A DNA stretch of 64,000 nt, from assembly GCF_000725805.1 (NCBI RefSeq), contig NZ_KL647133.1, positions 1 through 64,000 of the forward strand. Reading direction: 5' to 3'. Under the pieces are notes generated by a model. It had not been told where the DNA came from, did not search any database, and saw nothing but the letters and a program-made list of their open reading frames with translations. Numbering within the stretch: position 1 is the first letter of the stretch; each line of letters starts with the position of its first letter. The DNA comes from Streptomyces xanthophaeus (GTDB lineage Bacteria > Actinomycetota > Actinomycetes > Streptomycetales > Streptomycetaceae). Made by a program: the position numbers and the translations under genes. Positions 34,604 through 42,203 of the stretch are shown piece after piece.

Positions 34604-35959
34604 TCAGCGCCCGCCGTCGGAGACGGGCGACGACGCGGCCCGAGGCCCCACGGGAAGGCTGCTCCGGTGGCCCATGCACCGCATGCCCTGCCGGTACGCC
34701 CACACCGCCCGCTCCTCCTGCCCCGAGCGCTCCAGGACCTCGGCGAGCTCCGCCCAGGCGAAAGCCGCCTGACGTCCGGCCTCGGACGCCTCCAGTGTGA
34801 GCGCACCCCGTTCGTAGGCGGCCCGGGCCGCTTCCTCGTCACCCAGCTCCAGGTGGGCGGCGGCCAGCACCAGCAGGGTCCGGGCCGTCTCCAGGCGGTG
34901 GTTGGGCCCCAGCAGGTCCAGGGCCCGCCGGGCGTGGGCGACGGCCTCGTCAGGACGGCCGGACAGCAACTCGGCACGCGCCAGCGCCGTCTCGCAGTAG
35001 GCGAGGTCGACGGTGCTGCCCTGGCTGGCCAAGGTGTCGGCGCTCTGTCGCAGCAGTTCCTTGGCGGTGTCCACGTCGGGGGAGTCGCTCTGGAGGAGGA
35101 CACCGGCGTAGGCATTGCGCAGCCGGGCGAGCGCACGGTGGTTGTCGCCCTCGGAGTAGATCGCCAGGGCCTGACGGATCAGCTCCAACGCATCGCCGGA
35201 GCGGCCGTTGCGGTGCGCGGCCACGCTGGCGTTCCAGTAGACGGCGCCCAGCGCCCTGGGGTCGCTCACTTCCTTGGCCCGCTCGATGCCGAGGGCGGCG
35301 AGGTAGGCGGCACGGTGCAGGTCGCCGCGCTCGATGTGCAGCCCGACGAGGGTCGAGACCAGCTCGATGCCGGCCACCGACGGCGCGAGATTGAGGTCCT
35401 GGACGTGCGACAGGGTGGCTTCGGCGAGGTCGACCGCATGGGACAGGTCACCGAGTTCCCGGTAGCAGCGGCACAGTGCCACCACCACGGACAGCTCCGG
35501 GAGACGGCTGTGGGGCTGGCGCGCCGCGGTCCGCAGCGCCTCGTAGCGCACTGCGGCCTCCTCCAGGCGGCCGCAGTGTTCGAGCGCACGGGCCGCCCCG
35601 AGCTCGGCGGCCTCCTCGGTGGCCCGGTCGCCGTCCGCAGCGGCCTTCTCCCGGAGGTCCTCGAAGCCGCTCAGCGCCTCTTCGGGGTCACCACTGAGCA
35701 GCAGCATCTCCGTGTAGTGGAGCTCTAGTTCGAGGTCCTCCGCCCCGGCTTCCTCGATGAAACCGAGCAGGCCGGCCGGGTCGCACGAGAGGCGCTGGGC
35801 CAGCTGTTCCAGGACGGCGCCCGAGGGGTTGCGCTTGCCCGCTTCGAGCAGGGAGACATAGCTGGGCGACAGGTTGTCGCCCGCCAGGTCGGCCTGGGAC
35901 ATCCCCGCATCCCGGCGGAGCTGGCGGATACGGGATCCGAGCCCTTGCAGATCTACCAC
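34604..35959 (-). CDS. XRE-family regulator with TPR sensor domain
   Basis: A 451-aa protein. An N-terminal helix-turn-helix (GSRIRQLRRDAGMSQADLAGDNLSPSYVSLLEAGKRNPS, residues ~6-50) is followed by about eight helical TPR units (for example YLAALGIERAKEVSDPRALGAVYWNASVAAHRNGRSGDALELI). The GTG at 35959 is chosen because GGAGG lies 7 nt upstream; an in-frame ATG at 35995 would put the start directly against the operator-like repeat. Its promoter carries three TGACT-type sites (35996-36026). The same motif stands before the other operons of the cluster, making this the most likely cluster regulator, possibly peptide-responsive as RRNPP-type TPR regulators are. Confidence 0.85.
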   Translation of the reverse strand: MVDLQGLGSRIRQLRRDAGMSQADLAGDNLSPSYVSLLEAGKRNPSGAVLEQLAQRLSCDPAGLLGFIEEAGAEDLELELHYTEMLLLSGDPEEALSGFEDLREKAAADGDRATEEAAELGAARALEHCGRLEEAAVRYEALRTAARQPHSRLPELSVVVALCRCYRELGDLSHAVDLAEATLSHVQDLNLAPSVAGIELVSTLVGLHIERGDLHRAAYLAALGIERAKEVSDPRALGAVYWNASVAAHRNGRSGDALELIRQALAIYSEGDNHRALARLRNAYAGVLLQSDSPDVDTAKELLRQSADTLASQGSTVDLAYCETALARAELLSGRPDEAVAHARRALDLLGPNHRLETARTLLVLAAAHLELGDEEAARAAYERGALTLEASEAGRQAAFAWAELAEVLERSGQEERAVWAYRQGMRCMGHRSSLPVGPRAASSPVSDGGR

Positions 35960-35995
35960 GACCACACCTCCGTGACTCGCGACGAAGACTAACAT

Positions 35996-36026
35996 TTGAC
36001 TGCCTGAGTCAAGCCGCCTGAGTCAA
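35996..36026. promoter_or_regulatory. TGACT/AGTCA operator-like repeats at the regulator promoter
   Basis: TTGACT (35996-36001) and AGTCAA (36007-36012) form a palindrome with a 5-bp spacer. A second AGTCAA lies 14 bp on (36021-36026), within the direct repeat GCCTGAGTCAAGC (36002-36014 and 36016-36028). The cluster lies about 37 bp upstream of the preferred GTG start, suiting autoregulation. Part of a motif also seen at 39892-39910, 40815-40833 and 52773-52785. Confidence 0.6.
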
Positions 36027-36057
36027 GCTGCCGGGGGAGGGCTCGGCGGGAGCGGGC

Positions 36058-37062
36058 TCACTCCTGTTTCACCGCCCGGATCACGACGTAGCCGAACCGC
36101 CCGGTCCGCAGGTTCCTGCCGGAATCCCGGGCCAGGCGTTCGGTGAAGAACCGGCGGTAGGCGTCCGCCTGACCGGCGTGCCGGCCCGGCGGCAGCTTCT
36201 GCGCGTGCGAGGGGAGCTGGTCCAGTGAGCGGATGACGTCCCGGGTGATGTCGCGCTGCCCTGTCACCCGCAGGCCGGCCGCCGCCGCCCGGGCGTCGGG
36301 CGACGGCGCCGACCGGTGCCACTCGTCGGCGATCAGCAGGTGCCCGCCCGGGCGCAGTACCCGAACGGCCTCGGTGAGGAACCGGTCCGGGTCCGTGAAG
36401 CAGTGCATCGATTCCACGGAAAGGACCGCATCGAAGTGCGCGGCCGGGTACGGCAGGAGTCCGGCTTCCCCCCGGTGGAAGGACAGACCCGGTTCGCGGT
36501 GGGTTCGGCGGGCGAACTCCACGTTCGCCGCCGTGTTGTCCATGCCGACGACCGAGCGCGGCCGGTGCGTACGGGCCACGAGTGCGGTTCCGCCCCCACG
36601 CCCGGCTCCGACGTCGAGTACGTCCCTGCCCGCCAGCGGGATCTGGCGCGCCACCAGGTCGTAGAGGCGGGCGGCGGATTCCCAGACGGAGCCGCGCGTG
36701 ACCGGCAGTGCGGGCGGTGGGGGCAGGCCGTCGTCGTATCCCATGTTCATGAAGGTGAACCAGGCGTCCGGGTAGAGCACGGTCATGACGTGGTACTTGG
36801 CGCGGTACAGCGCCGTGCGGTCGTCCGCGGGGCCGGAGCAGCCGGCGCCGGAGGCCGTCAGGACGCGTTCCGCGACCGCCCGGCAGGCCTGGGGCGAAGG
36901 CGGCTCCGTGGCGGGTGTGTGCGCGGCGACGTGTTGCGCCGCGCGGTGCCACCGGGAGGCTTCCCCGGCAGGTGCGGGGAACCAGGTGAGCGCGTCGAAC
37001 AGGTGCAGGGCCTGCTGTGCGTCGAGGGGGGCGAAGGGGTCGGCGGTGCGCGGCCGGATCAT
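36058..37062 (-). CDS. Class I SAM-dependent methyltransferase
   Basis: A 334-aa protein; ATG at 37062 after GGGAGGA. Motif I is VLDVGAGRGGGTALVA, motif II VVGMDNTAANVEFARR, and FDAVLSVESMHCFTDPDRFLTEAVRVLRPGGHLLIADEW covers motifs III-IV, the pattern of small-molecule C- or O-methyltransferases such as those of sterols, polyketides or quinones. About 110 N-terminal residues precede the Rossmann core, with a conserved MTVLYPDAWFTFMNMGYDDG segment. Last gene of the leftward operon that begins with the 29-aa peptide gene; 17 bp from the permease gene. Confidence 0.88.
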   Translation of the reverse strand: MIRPRTADPFAPLDAQQALHLFDALTWFPAPAGEASRWHRAAQHVAAHTPATEPPSPQACRAVAERVLTASGAGCSGPADDRTALYRAKYHVMTVLYPDAWFTFMNMGYDDGLPPPPALPVTRGSVWESAARLYDLVARQIPLAGRDVLDVGAGRGGGTALVARTHRPRSVVGMDNTAANVEFARRTHREPGLSFHRGEAGLLPYPAAHFDAVLSVESMHCFTDPDRFLTEAVRVLRPGGHLLIADEWHRSAPSPDARAAAAGLRVTGQRDITRDVIRSLDQLPSHAQKLPPGRHAGQADAYRRFFTERLARDSGRNLRTGRFGYVVIRAVKQE

Positions 37063-37079
37063 CGTGGGGTCCTCCCGGC

Positions 37080-37874
37080 CTAGATCAGGAAGTCGTTGCC
37101 GGAGCGGCGCAGCCGCCGGGTCTGGACGCGTAGCCCGACCGCCGCCGCGGACACCCACAGCAGGCCCACGAGGGCCTCCGCCCCGGCGAGGCGGAGCACT
37201 TCGGTGAGCCCGGCTCCGTCGTGCAGTGCGCGCAGGGCCGCGATGCCGTGGGTCAGCGGCAGTACGGACCCCGCGAGCGCCCGGAGCCCGTCGGCCGGCA
37301 GCGCGGCGAGGACCCCACTCAGGGCGAGCAGCAGGTAGGAGCCGAAGTTCGTCAGGAACACGTCGGCGCGTCGCCCGAGGGCCACGACGGCGAGGGCCAG
37401 CCCGAAACCACTGGTGGTCATCGTCGTCAGGGCGTACAGCGGCAGTGCCGCGGGCAGGCCGGTCAGGAGGACCGGGTCGGCAGTGAGCAGGGCGACCAGG
37501 GGAACGGCGAGCAGGGCCGAGGCGATGCCTTCGGCCGCGTACACGAGCCACCGTGCGGCCACGAGGGTGAGCAGGGGGAGCTCCGTCATGCGCAGCCGGT
37601 ACAGGGTGCCCTGCACCCGTTCGTTGATCAGGACGTCGGGGGCCTTGATCACGGTAGCGCTCACGACGTTGAAGGCCGACGCCCCGATGCCCGCCGCCAG
37701 TGCGCCGTCCGGACCGCCGACAGCGCGGCCCAGCACGGTGAGGAAGAGGACTTGGAGCAGGGCGCGGGGGGCCACCGTCCCGAAGAGGATCCTGGGCGGG
37801 TATTCGACCAGGTACTCCCGTGCTCCGAGGCGGCCGGTCGTGGCCAGTGCGGGCAGGAGGTCAGAAGATCTCAA
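37080..37874 (-). CDS. ABC transporter permease (ABC-2 type)
   Basis: A 264-aa protein with six hydrophobic helices (for example LLPALATTGRLGAREYLVEYP at the start, then ALLAVPLVALLTADPVLL and LLLALSGVLAALPADGL). It lacks an extracytoplasmic domain. The start overlaps the end of the next permease by 14 bp. Together with the gene at 37861 and the ATPase at 38649 it forms an exporter with two different permease halves, typical for natural products or peptides. Confidence 0.83.
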   Translation of the reverse strand: MRSSDLLPALATTGRLGAREYLVEYPPRILFGTVAPRALLQVLFLTVLGRAVGGPDGALAAGIGASAFNVVSATVIKAPDVLINERVQGTLYRLRMTELPLLTLVAARWLVYAAEGIASALLAVPLVALLTADPVLLTGLPAALPLYALTTMTTSGFGLALAVVALGRRADVFLTNFGSYLLLALSGVLAALPADGLRALAGSVLPLTHGIAALRALHDGAGLTEVLRLAGAEALVGLLWVSAAAVGLRVQTRRLRRSGNDFLI

Positions 37875-38652
37875 GGTTTCCCTCCTTGCGGGCGCGGTGC
37901 AGGACCCGCCGGAACGCGAGGTTCGCGGCGGCGGTGTAGAGCAGCCCGGTCGCGGCCAGCGCGCACCAGGCCGCGGTTGCGGAAGGCCGGCCGGCGGCGG
38001 CGTCGGTGAGCAGGACGCTGAGCCAGTGCAGGCTCAGGCCGCCCGCGAGCGGCTGGATCCAGCCGGGCAGTTCGGTCAGGGGGATGAGCAGTCCGCCGAT
38101 GATGAGTACGGGATAGACCAGGACCTCCGCCACCCGTATCGCCGCGCGGGTCAGCAGGAACAGGCACGCCACGAGCAGACCGAGCGGGATCGTGGCCACC
38201 ACGCCCATCAGCAGAGCGGTGGTGAACGCCGCGGGATCGGCGATGCGCAGGCGGTGGCCGCTGAGCGCGGCGGCGAGCGCGACGGAGAGCATGATGACGC
38301 CGACGGAGAGCACGGTGGCGGCCACGGTCTTGCCGACCAGCACGGGACCGAGTCCGCCCGGGCGGGAGCAGACGGCGGGCAGGGTCCCGCTCCAGAACTC
38401 CTTGCGCAGCACCATTCCCGAGTGCCACAGCGTGGCTGTCCAGGCGGCGAGGACGCCGCTGCCCAGAACGAGCGCGTCGGCGTCCAGACGGCCGGTGCGG
38501 TTGGCGGCCAGGGTGAGCGTGACGTACGTGGCGGGCTGGATGGCCGCGCCGACGAGCAGGCTGAGCCATGAGATGCCGCGGAGCTGCAGGCGGAAGGCGG
38601 CGGCGGACACACGCCAGGCCGCCGGACGGGGGAGTGCGTTCACGGTGTTCAC
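37861..38652 (-). CDS. ABC transporter permease (ABC-2 type)
   Basis: A 263-aa six-helix permease. The GTG at 38652 overlaps the stop of the ATPase gene by 4 bp (GTGA); the open frame further upstream lies inside the ATPase gene. The segments VLVGKTVAATVLSVGVIMLSVALAAAL and VLVYPVLIIGGLLIPLTELPGWIQPL match the ABC-2 signature, the latter being the conserved region before the last helix. Partner of the permease at 37080. Confidence 0.85.
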   Translation of the reverse strand: MNTVNALPRPAAWRVSAAAFRLQLRGISWLSLLVGAAIQPATYVTLTLAANRTGRLDADALVLGSGVLAAWTATLWHSGMVLRKEFWSGTLPAVCSRPGGLGPVLVGKTVAATVLSVGVIMLSVALAAALSGHRLRIADPAAFTTALLMGVVATIPLGLLVACLFLLTRAAIRVAEVLVYPVLIIGGLLIPLTELPGWIQPLAGGLSLHWLSVLLTDAAAGRPSATAAWCALAATGLLYTAAANLAFRRVLHRARKEGNLEIF

Positions 38653-39632
38653 GAGGCGGCCCGCACGTCGTCGGCAAGCTCCTTGAACACTTGCTGGAGG
38701 CCGGACGGGGTGACGCGCACATCGGTGATCTGCTGGTCCGGCCACAGATCCGCGAGCTGGCGCAGTGAGTCGGGCGTCCAGGCGCGCACGTGCAGGTCCC
38801 ACGACCAGGTGGACGCCTCCTGGCGGAGCTCTCCCGCGCCGGTGAGCGAGTGCAGGGATGCAGGCGGTCTCGCCGGGGCGGTGCCGCGGCCGGTCAGGGT
38901 GACCACCGCGGCGGTCTTGGCCCGTTCCAGCAGCTGGGGCAGGGGCAGGTCGTGCAGGACGCGTCCCCCGTGGAGGACCACCGCGCGCTCCGCGAGCTGC
39001 TCGATGTCGTGCAGGTAATGGCTGGTGAGCACGATGGCGGTGCCCTCCTGCTGCATGTGGGAGACGGCGGTCCGGATGTTTTCCGCCTCCGCGGGGTCCA
39101 GTCCGACCGTCGGTTCGTCCAGGAGCAGCAGCTCGGGGCGGGTGACCATGCCGATGGCGAGGTGCAGACGCTGGCGCATGCCCTTGGAGTAGGTCTCGAC
39201 GGGGCGGTCGGCCGCGGCGGTGAGGCCGACGAATTCCACCGCCCTGTCGCAGCGGCGCCTGAGATCGGGGTCCTTGAGGCCGGTGAGCGTGGCGAAGAAG
39301 CGCAGGTTGTCGCGGGCGGAGAGGCGCAGGTAGAGGCCGCGTTCCCCTCCCAGCACCAGGGAGAGGCGGCGCTGCGCCTCGCGCGGCTGGCGGACGACGT
39401 CGTAGCCGCAGACGCTCACCGTGCCGGCGGTGGGCAGCAGCAAGGTCGAGACGATCTTCAGCAGGGTGCTCTTGCCCGCGCCGTTCAGCCCGAGCAGGCC
39501 GACGAGTTCGCCGGGCCTCACCGTCAGATCCACCCCGTTGAGTGCCTGGACGGTGCCGTGGCGTCCGGGGAAGGAGCGCGTCAGCCCGGTGACGGTCAGC
39601 ACCGCCGGGGTCTGTTCAGTTCCGCTTGTCAT
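38649..39632 (-). CDS. ABC transporter ATP-binding protein
   Basis: A 327-aa ATPase of the drug/peptide-export class. Walker A is GLNGAGKST, the Q-loop region LSLVLGGERGLYLRLS, the signature YSKGMRQRL (in place of LSGGQ), Walker B LLLLDEPTVGLD, and the H-loop TSHYLHD. A ~100-residue C-terminal extension follows. ATG at 39632. It is separated from the 29-aa peptide gene by a perfect 15-bp hairpin, so transport genes would be expressed at a lower level than the peptide, as in many peptide clusters. Confidence 0.9.
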   Translation of the reverse strand: MTSGTEQTPAVLTVTGLTRSFPGRHGTVQALNGVDLTVRPGELVGLLGLNGAGKSTLLKIVSTLLLPTAGTVSVCGYDVVRQPREAQRRLSLVLGGERGLYLRLSARDNLRFFATLTGLKDPDLRRRCDRAVEFVGLTAAADRPVETYSKGMRQRLHLAIGMVTRPELLLLDEPTVGLDPAEAENIRTAVSHMQQEGTAIVLTSHYLHDIEQLAERAVVLHGGRVLHDLPLPQLLERAKTAAVVTLTGRGTAPARPPASLHSLTGAGELRQEASTWSWDLHVRAWTPDSLRQLADLWPDQQITDVRVTPSGLQQVFKELADDVRAAS

Positions 39633-39664
39633 TCGGGGTCCTCATCACTGGGCGGACAACGAGG

Positions 39665-39699
39665 CGGGCTGCCACCGAGCCGTGCTCGGTGGCAGCCCG
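39665..39699 (-). terminator. Perfect hairpin behind the 29-aa peptide gene (attenuator)
   Basis: A 15-bp perfect stem (39665-39679 with 39685-39699) and a 5-nt loop lie 16 bp after the stop codon of the 29-aa gene and 33 bp before the ABC ATPase start. It has no T-run, as usual in actinomycetes. Partial read-through would give excess peptide mRNA relative to the transporter. Confidence 0.8.
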
Positions 39700-39714
39700 A
39701 TCCGATCAGGACCG

Positions 39715-39804
39715 TCAGATGGTCTCGGCCATCATGGCCGCGCCCAGGACGATGTCGAGCTCGTCGTTGCTGAACAGCTCGGTGATCTCGCGGCAGATGT
39801 CCAT
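39715..39804 (-). CDS. 29-aa peptide, candidate RiPP-type precursor or signal
   Basis: ATG at 39804, 8 nt after GAGGAG. The product begins MDICREITELF, continues SNDELDIVLGA and ends AMMAETI. The acidic amphipathic leader-like part with DELDIVLGA recalls the leader end of many ribosomal peptide precursors, where a GA or GG lies just before the core, but no known core motif is present. It has its own near-consensus promoter (TTGACC, 17 bp, TAGAGT), a 5' hairpin and a strong hairpin directly behind it, followed by an exporter: the layout of a highly transcribed precursor gene. A competing ATG at 39809 in another frame would give a 25-aa product of poorer character. A signalling peptide for the TPR regulator is the alternative. 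Confidence 0.6.
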   Translation of the reverse strand: MDICREITELFSNDELDIVLGAAMMAETI

Positions 39805-39825
39805 GACATTATCTCCTCATTTATC

Positions 39826-39845
39826 AGGGCCGCTTGTCCGGCCCT
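39826..39845 (-). promoter_or_regulatory. Hairpin in the 5' leader of the 29-aa peptide gene
   Basis: AGGGCCG (39826-39832) pairs with CGGCCCT (39839-39845) around a 6-nt loop. Read leftward it lies close to the predicted transcription start and ends about 8 bp before the GAGGAG site. It could end transcription from the PhyH gene or stabilise the 5' end of the peptide mRNA. Confidence 0.55.
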
Positions 39846-39855
39846 TGTGACTCAA

Positions 39856-39910
39856 ACTCTACGGGCTCTGTCATGACTGGTCAACATGTTCAGTCAAGTT
39901 TGTTTTGACT
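39856..39910 (-). promoter_or_regulatory. Promoter of the 29-aa peptide gene with operator-like inverted repeat
   Basis: On the minus strand TTGACC (39884-39879) and TAGAGT (39861-39856) are 17 bp apart, a near-ideal HrdB-type promoter firing toward the peptide gene. Upstream, AGTCAA (39892-39897) and TTGACT (39905-39910) form an inverted repeat, and TGAC-TG-GTCA lies at 39874-39883 over the -35. The promoter is embedded in the last codons of the PhyH gene. Confidence 0.65.
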
Positions 39911-40731
39911 CGGGTCGTGACAGGGGCGTCCGCCAGGGTGTTCAGGCCCGCCGTGTCCCGGCCGCTGACCAGCTGCACGGCGTGGCCGGGGAAGTGCGGC
40001 CGCACCCGTACGGCGGGCACGGTCAGCCGGACGGCCAGGCCGATCCGCTCGGCGCCGGACAGGTTGGGGCCGGAGGCGTGCAGCGCGCGGTCGGTGAAGA
40101 CCACGCACTGTCCGGGGCGCAGCGGCACGGGGACCGGGACCGAAGGGTCCACCGCGTTGCCGTCCGCCAGCAGCGTGGCCCGACGCCCGGCCCCGGGCGC
40201 GGCCGGCAGGACGGCGCGGGTGCCCGGCACGAACCGCAGGCATCCGTTCTCCTCGGACACCTCGCTGATGGCGATCCAGAAGGTGAAGGAGAGCGGCGGC
40301 TCCAGTCCGTACTCGTCGCCCGGGGCGAAGACCCCGCCCCAGTCCTGGTGCCACTGGAAGTCCGGGCCTCCGGGTGCCTTGGAGATGAGGGTCGACCTCC
40401 ACAGCAGCAGGTCCGCGCCGTACAGCGAGCGGGCCGCGGACAGCAGGGCGGGGTGGGTGCACAGGCGGTGGACCGCGGGCGCGTCGAGATGGCGCGACTC
40501 GACGTAGGGGACGGGTGAGCCGCCGTTGCGGGGGGCCATCAGGTCGGCCAGCCTGCCCCGGGACTGCTCGGCGTCCGGCGCAGGCGCCCGCCCCGGAGCC
40601 CGCAGCACCTCCTCCAGCTCGACGCGGAGCGTGGCCATCTCCTCGGGGGACATGAGGGTGAGGGGGCCGAGGAAGCCCTGGTCGCGAAAGAGGTCGCGGT
40701 GCTGCGCGTCCAGTGGCAGACGGATCGTCAT
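39871..40731 (-). CDS. Phytanoyl-CoA dioxygenase (PhyH)-family Fe(II)/2-oxoglutarate oxygenase
   Basis: A 286-aa protein; ATG at 40731 after GGGAGGA (8 nt). The iron site is visible as HQDWGG (HxD, within FQWHQDWGGVFAPG) and the distal His in DRALHASGPNLSG. The 2-oxoglutarate-binding Arg is likely in GLAVRLTVPAVRV. PhyH-family enzymes hydroxylate, halogenate or desaturate small molecules and carrier-bound or peptide substrates. It is divergent from the Rieske gene over a double promoter, and the peptide gene follows it. Confidence 0.88.
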   Translation of the reverse strand: MTIRLPLDAQHRDLFRDQGFLGPLTLMSPEEMATLRVELEEVLRAPGRAPAPDAEQSRGRLADLMAPRNGGSPVPYVESRHLDAPAVHRLCTHPALLSAARSLYGADLLLWRSTLISKAPGGPDFQWHQDWGGVFAPGDEYGLEPPLSFTFWIAISEVSEENGCLRFVPGTRAVLPAAPGAGRRATLLADGNAVDPSVPVPVPLRPGQCVVFTDRALHASGPNLSGAERIGLAVRLTVPAVRVRPHFPGHAVQLVSGRDTAGLNTLADAPVTTRVKTNLTEHVDQS

Positions 40732-40759
40732 GGATGTTCCTCCCTGGTTCATGTCGGTG

Positions 40760-40843
40760 AACTTAAGTCGTGACAGCAATAGTGACAACCCTGACCGGAC
40801 CCAATCGGGGTTTATTGACAAACTAAATTGACTAAAATAATCT
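40760..40843. promoter_or_regulatory. Divergent promoters for the PhyH and Rieske genes
   Basis: Rightward: TTGACA (40815-40820), 17 bp, TAATCT (40838-40843), with a TTGACT (40828-40833) inside the spacer. Leftward: TTGTCA (40788-40783), 17 bp, TAAGTT (40765-40760). This A/T-rich segment is exceptional in the window. The rightward start would fall close to 40850, where an in-frame ATG occurs, so leaderless translation is possible. Confidence 0.7.
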
Positions 40844-40921
40844 CCGCTCATGACTGCGGGTCGGGGTTCAGTGCGGCCTGGTCCCGCGCCGCACACGAGT
40901 CCCGAACCCGAGAGGCTTGTC

Positions 40922-42067
40922 ATGACGCTCCGCGCCGAAGAAAACCGTCGACTCACCGAAGTGGGACCGGGAACCCCCATGGGCGTTCTCCTCGGCCACT
41001 ACTGGATGCCGGTGGCCGTCGCCCATGGCTGGGAGCCCGGCCAGGTCCGGCCCGTCGAACTGCTCGGGCGCCGCTTCGCCCTGTTCCGGAAGCCGGACGG
41101 TTCCTGGTCGATGCTGGACGAGCGCTGCCCGCACCGGGGCACCTCACTGGCGTACGGAATGGTGGAGGAACGCGGCATCCGCTGCCCGTACCACGGCTGG
41201 CTCTTCGACACCGCCGGCAAGTGCCTCGACATGCCCAACGAGGACCCGGCGCTCGGATTTCAGGACCGGGTCTCCCAGCCGGCCTACCCGGTCCGCGAGC
41301 GGGGCGGCCTGGTGTTCGCCTACCTCGGACCGGCCCCCGCCCCCGAGCTTCCCCGGTTCGACCTCCTCGAGGACCCCGACGTCGAGATCCGCATCCGGAC
41401 CGCGGTGATCCCCTGCAACTGGCTGCAGATCGTGGAGAACGGGCTCGACCCCGTCCACCTGGAGTGGCTGCACGGCCACTTCGCCAACCACCAGTCCCAG
41501 CAGTCGGGCGGCGACCAGCTGTACGACGTCGGCCACCACGAGGAGCTCGGATTCGACACCCACGAACTCGGCATCGTCAAGCGCCGCCTGCTCCCGGGCC
41601 AGGACACGACGGAGGAGGACTGGACCGTGGGACAGCTGGTGCTCTTCCCCCTCGCCATGTACGTCTCCGGCCGCTCCTTCCGCTCCCTGCAGTTCCGGGT
41701 TCCGCTGGACGACACGCGTACCTGGCACATCTGGTACGAGGTGCACGAAGGCGAGCACGCGCGGCCGGGCGCCGTGAGCGTGTCGGAGGCACAGGTCTTC
41801 CACGCCGACGGCACCTACAACCTCGACACCATCGACGGCCAGGACGTCATGGCCTGGGTCACCCAGGGCCCGATCACCGACCGCACCCGGGAACGCCTCG
41901 GACAGGCCGACCGCGGCATCACCCTCCTGCGCCGCCTGCTCATCGAACAACTGGCAGCCGTCGAGAAGAACCACCGGCCCCGCTGGTCGGACCTGGGCGC
42001 CGACGTCATCACGATGCCGCGCAGGACACGCAGCCGCCCCATCCTGACCGATCTCCCCACCAGCTGA
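40922..42067 (+). CDS. Rieske non-heme iron oxygenase
   Basis: A 381-aa protein. The Rieske 2Fe-2S cluster motif is CPHRG... CPYHGW (residues ~61-82). The mononuclear iron site follows as ENGLDPVHLEWLHGHF, where Asp and two His match the family. The overall pattern (GVLLGHYWMPVAVAHGWEPGQ at the start) is that of the phthalate/vanillate or pheophorbide-a type of single-component oxygenases. ATG 40922 has GAGAGG 7 nt upstream; ATG 40850 is in frame with a leaderless option. First gene of the rightward operon of the cluster. A reductase partner is not encoded nearby. Confidence 0.9.
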   Translation: MTLRAEENRRLTEVGPGTPMGVLLGHYWMPVAVAHGWEPGQVRPVELLGRRFALFRKPDGSWSMLDERCPHRGTSLAYGMVEERGIRCPYHGWLFDTAGKCLDMPNEDPALGFQDRVSQPAYPVRERGGLVFAYLGPAPAPELPRFDLLEDPDVEIRIRTAVIPCNWLQIVENGLDPVHLEWLHGHFANHQSQQSGGDQLYDVGHHEELGFDTHELGIVKRRLLPGQDTTEEDWTVGQLVLFPLAMYVSGRSFRSLQFRVPLDDTRTWHIWYEVHEGEHARPGAVSVSEAQVFHADGTYNLDTIDGQDVMAWVTQGPITDRTRERLGQADRGITLLRRLLIEQLAAVEKNHRPRWSDLGADVITMPRRTRSRPILTDLPTS

Positions 42068-42122
42068 GGCGAACGGCCCCTACCCGCCGTCCACCCGCCC
42101 TTCCCCGCAGAGGAGAACCACT

Positions 42123-42203
42123 GTGACCCGGACACCTTCCCCGTCCCCCCGCCGAACGGCCGCCCACCAGGAGCGGGACGTCCCGGGGGTGCTGCACCCG
42201 TGA
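42123..42203 (+). CDS. 26-aa leader-type ORF coupled to the GTP cyclohydrolase II-like gene
   Basis: GTG at 42123, 7 nt after AGGAG. The reading frame gives a basic, Pro/Ser-rich peptide (TRTPSPSPRRTAAHQER...) and its TGA overlaps the GTG of the next gene (GTGA at 42200-42203). The cyclohydrolase gene itself has no good ribosome binding site, so translational coupling is a reasonable role. It may be only a leader, not a functional peptide. Confidence 0.4.
   Translation: MTRTPSPSPRRTAAHQERDVPGVLHP

Noticed and set aside
39805..39809. Alternative ATG at 39809 for the tiny peptide gene
   Set aside because: Spacing to GAGGAG is only 3 nt and the resulting 25-aa product is Ser/Trp/Arg-rich without leader character; kept only as a caveat.
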